Assembly (NCBI GenBank): GCA_021613375.1
Contig: CM038726.1
Location: forward strand, 1,801,546 to 1,865,545
Length of the DNA: 64,000 bases
Direction of reading: 5' to 3'
Source of the DNA: Megaleporinus macrocephalus
Lineage: Eukaryota; Chordata; Actinopteri; Characiformes; Anostomidae
Shown: piece after piece, positions 25,501 to 37,600 of the stretch
Layout of the letters: each line of letters begins with the position of its first letter
Position numbering within the stretch: the first letter of the stretch is position 1
The notes under the pieces: model-generated
Told to the model about the DNA's origin: nothing
What the model saw: only the letters and a program-made list of their open reading frames with translations
The model's database searches: none
Position numbers and translations under genes: made by a program

Positions 25501-28500
25501 TGTTGGAGTACTAGTATTAGGTACTAGATGATGCTAGTAATGCTGGTGGGGTTTATATCCCTTAGTACTGATTGAGTGTTATTGAGGTCAGGCGCTAATG
25601 TTGAACATTGCTGTGAGGATTTGATTGATGTTGATGTTGAACATTGTTGTAAGTATTTAATTGAGCGTGATTGAGGTTGGGTATTGATGTTGAACATTGC
25701 TGTGAGGATGTGATTGAGTGTTCGTGAGGTCAGGTACTGGTGTTGAACATTGCTGTGAGGATTTGATTGATGTTGACGTTGAACACTGTGAGGATTTGAT
25801 TGAGTATTAATGTTGAACATTGTTGTAAGTATTTAAATGAGCATTATTGATGTTGGGTATTGATGTTGAACATTGCTGTGAGTATTTGATGGAGTATTAA
25901 GTACGAGATGAAGCTCCTAATGCTGGTGGGCTTGTAAGTCCTCAGATTTGGTAAATCATTAGTGTGAATGTATCTATTTCAGGTCATGAGCTGCCGTTTT
26001 GTATCCTCCTGCACTCACTACGCTCCGCCCATGGCCAGACCCACTCTCAGAGCCTCCAGCAGCCTCCTGATGGACTGAGTGCTGACCACCAGCAGAAACA
26101 ACCCAAATCACCACAATTCATACTGAAGACCAGACCTGCCTCGTACAAACACTCCCACACAGGTGAGTTCACCTGTAACAAAAATACTTAGACAGGTGAG
26201 TTCACTTGTGTTGCACATACATACTTACACAAATGAGTTCACTTGTAACACACCAATGTGGGTTTGTCTGTACCACACACACATATACACAGGTATGTTT
26301 ACCTGTTCCACACTTACATGCCTACACAAGTGAGTTACTTGCATTTTACTTACCATATATACTAGAGATTTTACCTGTAGGACACATACACTCAATTTTT
26401 AGTAAAGTCTTTCAGTAAAGAAAGTAGTAATCCCTATAGTAATGCCCATAGTAACATTCCTATAGTAAAGCATTTTAGTAAAACCTTATACTACAGCCCT
26501 AAAATAAAGTCCCTATAGTAATGTCCTAGTAAAGCTATATAATATAGACTCCCCATAGTAAAATAATTCCCCATAGTACAATCTTACAGTACAGCCCTAT
26601 AGTATAGTGCCCATTGTACAACCTTGTAGTAAAGTCCCCATAGTACAGTATTATAGTAAAGCCCTGTAGTATATTCCCCATAGTACAACCATATAGTATA
26701 GCGCTATGATATAGTCCCCATAGAACAACCTTATAGTAAAATAAGTACAGTATAGTACAGTATTATACAGTATTATAGTAAAGCCCTATAGTATATTCCC
26801 CATAGTACAACCTTATAGTAACGCCCTATAGTATATTCCCCATAGTACAACCTTACAGTAAAGTCCCTATAGTACAGTATTATAGTAAAGCCCTATAGTA
26901 TGTTCCCCATAGTACAACCTTATAGTAAAGCCCTATAGTATATTCCCCATAGTACAACCTTATAGTAAAGCCCTATAGTATATTCCCCATAGTACAACCT
27001 TACAGTAAAGCCCTATTGTGCCCATAGTACAAACTATACTAAAGCCCTGTAGCATAGTAGCCATAGAGCAACCTTATAGTAGAGTCCCCATAGTACAACT
27101 TTACAGTAAAGCCCTATAGTATAGTGCCCATAGTACAACTTTACAGTAAAGCCCTATAGTATAGTGCCCATAGTACACACTATAGTAAAGCCCTATAGTA
27201 TAGTCCCCATAGTACAACCTTATATTAAAACCCTATAGAGAAGCCCTATAGTAAAGGCCTATATTAAGCACTATAGGACAGTCCTAACGTAAAGCCCTAT
27301 GATAAGCCTCACAGTAAAGCCTTACTGCATATTGGGTACTGCCTTACATTTTTACAGCCCACTGAAACTGGAACATTAGCTAATGAGCGATTATCTCATT
27401 CAGTTAATCAGGTAATTACATTTCAATCAATGTAGGAACACTTCTGAATACCACTCCGGCTGTGACTCCACTCCACACATGTGATTAAGCACAGTATGAA
27501 TTCCAAACACTGCCTTGTTATGGCCAGAAGTGTGTAGACTGGTCTCATTGTTTCTGGGTGAAGCGTGTGCTGACGTCCCCATAGTAAGGCCCTTAAGGAA
27601 AGTCAAATATTAATGCACTATAGTAAAGTCATATAGTAATGTCCTATACTAAAGTCATATAGAAATGTCCTATAGTAAAGTCATATAGTAATGTCCTATA
27701 CTAAAGTCATATAGAAATGTCCTATAGTAAAGTCATATGGTAATGTCCTATACTAAAGTCATATAGTAATGCCCTATAATAAAGTCATATGGTAATGCCA
27801 TGTAGTAAAGTCATATAGTAATGTCCTATACTAAAGTCATATGGTAATGTTCTATACTAAAGTCATATAGTAATGCCCTATAGTAAAGTCATATAGTAAT
27901 GTTCTATACTAAAGTCATATAGTAATGCCCTATAGTAAAGTCATATGGTAATGTCCTATACTAAAGTCATATAGTAATGTTCTATACTAAAGTCATATAG
28001 TAATGCCCTATAGTAAAGTCATATAGTAATGTTCTATACTAAAGTCATATAGTAATGCCCTATACTAAAGTCATATGGTAATGCCCTATAGTAAAGTCAT
28101 ATAGTAATGTTCTATACTAAAGTCATATAGTAATGCCCTATAGTAAAGTCATATGGTAATGCCCTATAGTAAAGTCATATAGTAATGCCCTATAGTAAAG
28201 TCATATGGTAATGCCCTATAGTAAACTCATATAGTAATGTCCTATACTAAATTCATATAGTAATGCCCTATAGTAAAGTCATATAGTAATGCCCTATAGT
28301 AAAGTCATATAGTAATGCCCTATAGTAAAGTCATATAGTAATGCACTATAGTAAAGTCATATAGTAATGCACTATAGTAAAGTCATATAGTAATGCCATA
28401 TACTAAAGTCATATAGTAATGCCCTATAGTAAAGTCATATGGTAATGCCCTATAGTAAAGTCATATGGTAATGCCCTATACTAAAGTCATATAGTAATGC

Positions 28501-31500
28501 CCTATAGGAAAGTCATATAGTAATGGTTTTATTAGTACTAATAATAGTAATAATTAATTATTTTTGTCATACTGTTGTAACGTAGCTCAATGGTTTGATA
28601 TAAAAGAATTGTTAGCCTGAGTACTGATCGTTAGAGTCCTTGGCCGACGTCAGCTGGTCCTCGCGCTTCTCAGAGCGGACTGATAGTTGGAGAACAGAAC
28701 AATAATTACAGCTCATCTGAGACTCTGAAGCAGGAAGCGCTCATTATTGGCTTCCTGTTGGCCTCCCAAGGACACGCGATTACAGTTGCAGTTCCTACAT
28801 TTATACTGAATAGCGGCGTGACGTGGGGGCTATACTCTGAGTTTGTTTTGTTGCACGCTCTCATTCATATTCTTCATGTGTCCTGCTCATAATAACACGG
28901 TGTCCCGAAATGCTGACGGGTTTTACTTGAAACGCTCCTCTTTTTCACATTCTCTCGCACTGAGAGTCATTTTGAGCTGCGAGAGATTCAATTGCACCAC
29001 GCCACTGCTAATCACCCCGCATCAGGTGCTGTATGCTTGTTTTTCTAATGCATGTGATTAGCGTAAGCAGCTGTGTGCCATGCACCGGGTGGGGTAATTG
29101 AATCTTTCGCAGGTCTAAAGGACTTACAGTGTGAGTCACTGAATCTTTTGCGTTGAACCTTTACATTGAACGGCTTTTACAGTGTGGGTCATTTAGACCT
29201 TTCGAAGGGTTTGACGACTCAATGATCCAATTTAGAGCCGCAAAAGATTCAATTGCCACCGCAGGGTGCATGGCACCGCTGCTAAGAAGGGTTAATCGAA
29301 TCTTTTGCAGGTCTAAAGGACTTGAAGTGTGAGTCACTCAATCTTTTGTATTGAACCTTTGCACTGACAAGTCACGTTATGGAATGTTTTCAACTCAGTA
29401 ATGCAACTATGTCTAAATAATACACAGTGTAGGTCATTTAGACCTGCAAAAGGTTCAATGAATCAATGACCCAATGCAAAAAAGGTAGTGAGTCATATAG
29501 ATCTGCTAAGGATTCAATGGCCCCACCTGGTGGATGGTATGCTGGCCTAATTGGTGGTATGCTGGATGGTATTGCAGGCCCTGTGTGAGTAAGTGAATCT
29601 TTTGCATTGAATCGTTGAGTCATCAAATCTTCAGTCGTTGAACCCTGCAGTCCCTCTGAGTCTTTGATCAGTCTCTTGGGATCCGTGGGCGCTGGCGTTT
29701 GACTGTCTGTGCCATTTAAGGCCACCGCAGTCTTCCTCGACTCATAGTTGTTGGAGGCACTGCCCCATAATACCCAATGCATGAACCAATTTAATGGGAT
29801 GCTATGAAATATTACTTCAAACTGATTGTATTTTGGTGGCTTTATCTAGCTTGGCCATAAGCCTGGTCTCGATATTGTTGGCTGTACTGCTGAGTGAGGT
29901 TCTAAACTGCCTGGGCACCTCAGTGACCACGTTCAGTTAAACCCTAGTCGGAGCAAATGAAGTTTGAGGTTAAACAGTGTTGGTCAACTGACGCAGAATG
30001 GCATCCGTCTTTGAAAGAAAAGTATTCCAACCACTGTTGCAACAGTCTGACTGTCGACTCTCAGCTAAAATGGAGATCTACACCCTGGACTCCAGACCTG
30101 AGATACCTACCATGTTATCTAATAGTTGGGAATCGTGGAGTTATTACTCGTGATAAGAGTTCCATAGTTCTTAATATCCCCAGTAGGCGTCTTTGCAATA
30201 ACAGAAACTTGGTTAAAAATATTATTAGCACCTCTTTGCTTTCATTTGGTTGGTGGGGGGGGGACAAAGGGGGTCTTGCATCCACTTATTTGGCCAGCTA
30301 CAAAATATTCGTATGGTTTTGTAATAACAACAGATCTCAGTCTAAATGATATGCAAGAGCCGAGAAACTCTAGGGTTCCTAGGCATAGGGGGATGGTTTT
30401 GTTTGTAACCATGGATTCCATGTAGAATCATTTCATGCCTTGCATGGTGCCTGGCATGGTTCGTCGGGTAGGTGTGCTGTCGATGGTCCTATGTAGCACC
30501 CAAAAGGGTTCTGCTGCTGGTATAGCATCAGGCCTGGAACAATAGAATGGGCAAAGGAGATGGTTCTTCAGTGGTTCCTTAGTAAAAAAAGATGGTTCTA
30601 TACAGAACCAAGAACCCTATGCATGAATACAGAACCTTTGCATGAACATTACAGAACTTTTTGTTATAACATGGTTCTGCATAGCGCCAGTATGTTTTCC
30701 TCCCATTTATAAAAACGTAAACAGGTTAGATCTATTAACATGCTATTACATCTAATAATATAGTAACAACTACATAACATACATAACAACAATATGTACA
30801 TTCTGTGCTTGTAGCTTCTCTGCTTTTCTTCTGTTTCAACACAACCACACAAATGTTAACAATCGTGTAACTTAACAATCCATGTGTGTAATAAAGTAGC
30901 AATTAATTAATAAACGTAATTAATATGTAACTGCAGAATTCATACACTGTCACGTATTGACGTAAATTTGCCTACTGCTTTGCGTCTGCGCTCCTTCTCT
31001 TTGGCACCAACATCAAAACCCTAAAACTCCAGACTATTATCCCCCCTCCACCAAACTTTACTGTGGCATTAACATCACCTTCACTGGAACTGTGGGTCCG
31101 AATCCAAACCCTAACCCTGCTCAAACGATTATCCCCAATCTACCAAACTTTCCTGTAGCATTAACATCACCCTTCACTGGAACTGAAGGTCCAAGCCCAA
31201 ACCCTGCTTCCAAGATAGCAGCCACATTCGGAACACAGCCTAAAAGATAAGCCCCCCTCACCTGTACTTGCTGGAGTATTCAGATGTCATTTTGCCTTTA
31301 GCTTCTGAAATAAAACGCTGCCCTGAGACTTTTCACTCTCGCTGTAGATTGTGTTTCTCCGATTGTGCTACAATAAATAATAAACAACAACTAAACTAAG
31401 CCTTCTGCTCTGCTGGAGACCGCAGTTGTTGATTTTCTATATGAGATATGATTGTCTAATTTCAAAGATTGAAAGGTGCAAATCAAATCTTCAAAACAAG

Positions 31501-34500
31501 GGCCTGCGCTCTTCATACAAGGGTTGCAATTATGGGATATTAAGCTGCGGCAGGCTTTTCATCTACTTAAGGGTTATTACATCTAGATTATTACAATGAA
31601 TAAGCTGCTTAAGGAGAATTGACAATTATGCAGGAAATTCTACAAGAGCCTTGCGGACCTCACAAAGAAGACGACCGTAGAGAAGCATGAACCTTGCAGG
31701 AATGCTATGGATGGTAAAATGTCAGGGTACATCAGGTGAGGGGTGGTGAAGGACTCATGTTAACCCTCTCTGGTTCATAACAGTATGTACAGTACTATAC
31801 TGACCTCAAAGACCCCCTTCCTTTCTTCAGTTCCCGGTAAAAGTCATTGAGTTCAAGGTATTTCACTCTGAGTGACAGAACAAAAGCAGAAAGCTAGTGC
31901 ATATTTGGAGTCCAGAGGTCACGAGCGAAAATGCCCCTATTTTCCATTTACAGACTAATAGGTAGAATCGTTGAAATTTTTGCATGAATTTAAATGTCCT
32001 TGTATTTGATTTGTCTTTCGTTTTAACTTGAACTTTAACTATGTCGGCTCAAAAATATGTATTATTTAAAATATTTAATAAAAAAGTTCTGAAACTTCAT
32101 GGAACTGAAGGTACGAGCCCAAACACTAAAATCTTCCCAGACCATTATACTCCCTCCACCAAACTTTACTGTAGCATTAACATCACCTCCACTGGAACTG
32201 AGGGTCTAAGCCCAAACCTTGAAACCCCAAGACCATTACCCCACCCCACCAAACTTTACTGTAGCATTAACACAACCTTCACTGGAACTGATGGTACGAG
32301 CCCAAACCTTGAAACCCCCAGACCATTACCCCCTCCACCAAACTTTACTGTAGCATTAACTTCACCCACACAGGAACTGAGGGTCTGAGCTCAAACCCTG
32401 AAACCCCCCTTACCATTATCCCCCCTCCACCAAACTTTACTGTAGCAATAACATCACCTCCACTGGAACTGAGGGTCCAAGCCCAAACCCTGAAACCCCC
32501 CAGACCATTACCCCACCCCACCCAACTTTACTGTAGCATTTACATCATCCACACAGGAACTGAGGGTCTGAGCTCAAACCCTGAAACCCCCCTTTACCAT
32601 TATCCCCCTCCACCAAACTTAATTGCAGCACTAAGCCAGGCAGGGTCTCCTTGAGTCGTCCTCCAAACACAGATTCATCCATTAGACGGCCAGATAGCAA
32701 AGTGTGAGTCATCACTCCAGAAAACGTGTCACTGCTCCAGAGTCCAGTGGTTGTCTTGTGGCAAAAGTGGCATCCTATGACAGTGCTATGGGCAAAGATA
32801 CTGCGCTCCTCAGTACAATCCATTCTACTGCCAGTGTTTGTCTGTGGAGAGCTTCATTTATGTGTATGAATAAATGATTGAATGAACAATATCAATGAAT
32901 TATTGAAAACAGATTCATTGTTGAAGGTTACTGCAAAACAACAAGGGCTGTTTTTGGTTGCAGGTTCTTTTCTGAAGCACAAGAGGAAAAAATCTCTCAT
33001 TGGTTGGGCCCTGAGAAGAGGATACATCAGCCAGTCAGAAGGAAAGAACAACTCTGGCTCCACCTCCAGCAAGCTCTTTGGCCAACCGCTCGCCTCAGTT
33101 TGTCAGGATGGTAATTTGCCCAAACCAATCATGGTGAGTACTCTTTAGTTATAAATGACTGTTTCCTTTCATTCCTATTATATGGCCAATTTGTTTCAAG
33201 GTCGTGAGAAATGCTAATGTTGCTAGGTAATGAAGGGAAGAGAATAGCCACCAATTAGCATTATGCTAAAGCATGATAATCTTGGATGATGCACTACTGG
33301 ATACTGAGCAGTGTATTGAAACAAACCACTATCAACATATAGCAGACAAGGTAACAAAGGGAGCAGTTGGGGGTTAGGTGCCTTGCTCAAGAGCACCGCA
33401 GTTGTGGCCTGGGGGATCGAACCGGCGACCTTCCCGTCACAAGACCAGATCCCTAACCTTCAGGCCGCAACTCCCAATCAAGGCTACCTTGATTAGCAGC
33501 TACAATAGTGCCTTAAGGTGGTCATCCAGATGGTCCCACAGATGCTAAATTGGGTTCAAGTCTGGGGAATCTGAGGCTCAGGTTAGAACCTGGAAGTCTT
33601 GACGAGCCCTTCCAACCAATCGGGACATTTCTAGCTGTGTGACATGTCGCATCGTCTTGCTGGAAGATCCCCTCCGCCCCAGGGAACACATGCGTACGTG
33701 ATCTACTAGTATGAATTCAGACCCGAATCTGTTGAGAGTGTCTTCCACACGGACGAGTGAGTCCAGAGAATGCCACCAAAACTTTCACTGTACTGTGGAT
33801 GCCTTCAAGCAGAATCATTGGCATCCGCCTTAATGAGGTCTCCTGGCGCTGGGGCCAGCGTTTGGACTGGGGAGAAAAATGTTTGCCTGAAAATTTGTCC
33901 CGGTATCGTTTTGCACTCTTCAGCTCTGGGATGACAGCTGGCTGTATATTATTGGAGGCTTAAAGGGCATAAGATGGGCCAGCTGTCAGATGACGCTAGT
34001 GGGTTGACACATTGCTTGTGAAGTGTGAATTGGACCCAAAGGCTAATGAGATGCGTCTGATTTTCATGCGTGCTGCCGGGGGGGTGCTGTGACACCGCAG
34101 GCTTTAATGTGCTGCTCTGTCCTCAGAGCTGCATTCAGTCCTCATGGAAGGTCAAGTGAATTATTTAACCACATGTGAAGCGAGTTGAAAGCCTTTGCAT
34201 TGGCTTTCACGACCTTACACAGCATGTCATGTGTATTTGTTTCATGTTATAACACTGTGTGGGGGTGTGTATGTGTGTGTACAGGATCTACTGGGGGTGC
34301 TGTACCACGAGGGTCCTAAAACTCTCGGAGTATTCCGCCGCTCTGCGAATGCCAGGAGCTGTCGGGTCCTGAAGGAGCGCCTGAACGCCGGACATTACGT
34401 TCCGCTGCATGGGGAGTCCGTATTCACAGCGGCGTCTCTCCTCACTGTGAGATCCGCATCAGTCTCTACACACTTTATCTGGATTCACGATGAATCTAGA

Positions 34501-34600
34501 TTCACACTCAGTTCAGATTAGGTTTACAAATCAAGTAAATTCTCACAGGATAATTCAGATTTACAAGTAATTCGTGTTTACACTGCAAAAATCATTCATA

Positions 34601-34677
<77 letters not shown>

Positions 34678-37600
34678 TTAATCTGAATTATAGTTCATTT
34701 CTATCTAAGGGTGATAAACATTCTCTCATAGTCTAGATTGAGACTTAATCCAGATGTACAGTTCATCCAGAGAAACAATCATTCAGATAAACTCTTAATG
34801 GCAATTTATAATTAATTAGCATTTAAATTAAGATTATTATTTAGTTCAGATTTACACTGAATCCAACTTTGAATTTTGATTTATAGTTCATTTGCATTTA
34901 AAAGAGAAAAAATGATTGTCCAATAATATTGTCCAGATAATGATGAATAATGAAGATGAACTCTACTTTTGATTTATAGTTAATTTGCAACTAAAAAGAA
35001 AACAATGTTAGTACACTTAATCCAGATTCTCACATAATCCAGATTCACATTTAATTTATATTTATACTTAACAAAAGTACCCCAACAAACTCTTAATTTA
35101 GATTTATAGTTAATTTACATTTAAATAAAAAATAAATATAGTCCATATTTACACTTATTCCAGATTCTCAAATAAATTAGATTTACTGTTAATTTATATT
35201 TAAACTTCATTTAGAAGTCATCCTGATTTACACATAATCCAGATTTATAGTAAATTTACATTTAAAAATAACTAAAATGCATAGTCCATATTTACACTTA
35301 ATCTAGATTCTCAAATAATTCAGATTTACAGTTAATTCATATTTACCCAACATTAAAATCATCAAGACAAATTCTTTTTGATTTATAATTAATTTGCATT
35401 TAATTGATTCAGATTTACACTTAATCCATATTTTCAAATAATCTAGATTTACAGTTAAATCATATTTACACTTAACTCCTGACATATACTTCATGTGGAC
35501 TGGTAAATTTACATTTAAAGGTGATAAAATGATCACATAGTCCAGATTTACACATGACCCAATTTCACATTTAGTAAAGACTCATGTACAGACATGAGTT
35601 TCAATCTTTCATGATTAGTCAAGATTCTTCATATTTATTTCCGATTTTACACTCAATCCATTCACACTTAGTCCAAATTCGTATTTTATTTTAATTAGAT
35701 TTACATTTATTAAAGCTTGTAGTTCATTCAGATGAACTGTTTTATATTTGAACATTTAATCAACTTTTTAAAGTTTTGGCATTTATTTCCTAGCAGTAGA
35801 TAAATGGAAGTAGCAGTTATGAACTATAGAATGAAAGAAAAATATCTTGAAGGCTTTTTTTTGTTTCATGGGAAACATGAGTAAGACTTTAGCAGCTTCT
35901 CAATGGCATTTGCAAAGGTTCAGGCTAATCTCCATATTCCATATTCAGAAACATATGAACTATATTCTAGCTCCTGCAGTCTAATGTCACTTGATCTTTT
36001 CTGGGTTTTATTCACGCCGTTATTTAAAGTGTAGAGGAGGTTGAAGTGGGTTGACCTGCTAGTCAGGCAGTGAATCACTGTACCAAATTTCACGGCTTTG
36101 CCTCTAGTGCTCGGTAAACTAGACCCAATCATATTATATACAGTAACAGCAAAACATACATCGGAACACCAGATATGATTAGAAGAGATATAAATAATCC
36201 TACATATACAATACAAAGTAAGATGAATATGTTATTGTGAGAGAAGTAGATCTGATCTTGATCCAGTTTGAAGAACAAAGTTAGGTTCCAGATTTCTCCT
36301 GGACGCCCCAGACATTGTATGAATGTATTCAGTTCCTTCAGCAGCAAATCTTGATTTAGCTTAATGAAGTACTGAGCAGTCAAAGCAGGTATTAGATGAG
36401 AACTGATAATAATACTGGGTTGTTTAGGAGAAGCTTGGAAAGAGTTAAATAAACACACTGACGTATGTAAAAGCTCTACTTACTCTATTAATACTGTTTA
36501 ATATTTAATAATAAAGTGTAAAAGCTCTACTTACTCTATTAATACTGATTAATATTTAATAATAAAGTGTAAAAGTACTACTTACTCTATTAATACTGAT
36601 TAATATTTAATAATAAAGTGTAAAAGCACTACTTACTCTATTAATACTGTTTAATATTTAATAATAAAGTGTAAAAGCACTACTTACTCTATTAATACTG
36701 TTTAATATTTAATACTAGTGTTTTACTGAGTAAAGAAAGAAAAAATTATATATAATGATGTCCCCAAGTAACAAATTTGAAATTAATACTAAAGTCATTT
36801 AAATTGTGGATTCCATTAAAGCAGCCCTGATTAGCAAATTAGCAATGACACATTCTACTAACGAACTTCTCATCAAGCACGTATAGTAATTACACAGAAC
36901 AAAGTGTATTTGCAAAGTGTATTACAAGAAAGTAGCATTTACACATTTTTTTATGATCTTGTTTTTAGATATGTATATGTAAGTATATCGTTTAGCAGCA
37001 TACAATGAAGTGATATGAATAAAAGCGAATATTGACTGGCTAATTATGTTTTATGGTTATTTAATTAGAAATCAAAGAGAGAATGTTGAACATTCAGAGA
37101 ATTTAGACAAACTAGTTAAACTGGTGAGTCAGGTAGAAGTAAGAGATTGATGTTTAATGTAAGGTTAGAGTTCATTTTAATATAGGATTAAGGTTAGGGG
37201 TCATTTTAAGGTTAGGGTTGATTTAAATGTGGGATTAAGGTTAGGGTTAATTTTAATGTAGAATTAAGGTTAGGGGTCATTTTAAGGTTAGGGCTAATTT
37301 AAATGTGGGATTAAGGTTAGGGTTAATTTTAAGGTTAGGGTTGATTTTAATGTGGGATTAAGGTTAAGTTCATTTTGATGTAGGTTTAAAGTTAGGGTTC
37401 TTTTTTTTATTTAGAATTAAGGTTAGGGTTAATTTGAATGTAATCTTAATGTAATTTTAATGTAGAATTAACTTAGGGTTAGGGTTCATTTTAAGGTTAG
37501 GGTTCATTTTAATGTAGGATTGTGGTTCAGGTTCATTTCAAAGTAGGATTAAGGTTAGAGTTAGAGTTATTTTTAGCATTAGGGTTCATTTTAAGGTTAG

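Noticed and set aside
29957..30349. 130-codon plus-strand frame in intron 7
   Set aside because: No recognisable domain, no matching splice sites and low-complexity stretches; compatible with chance.
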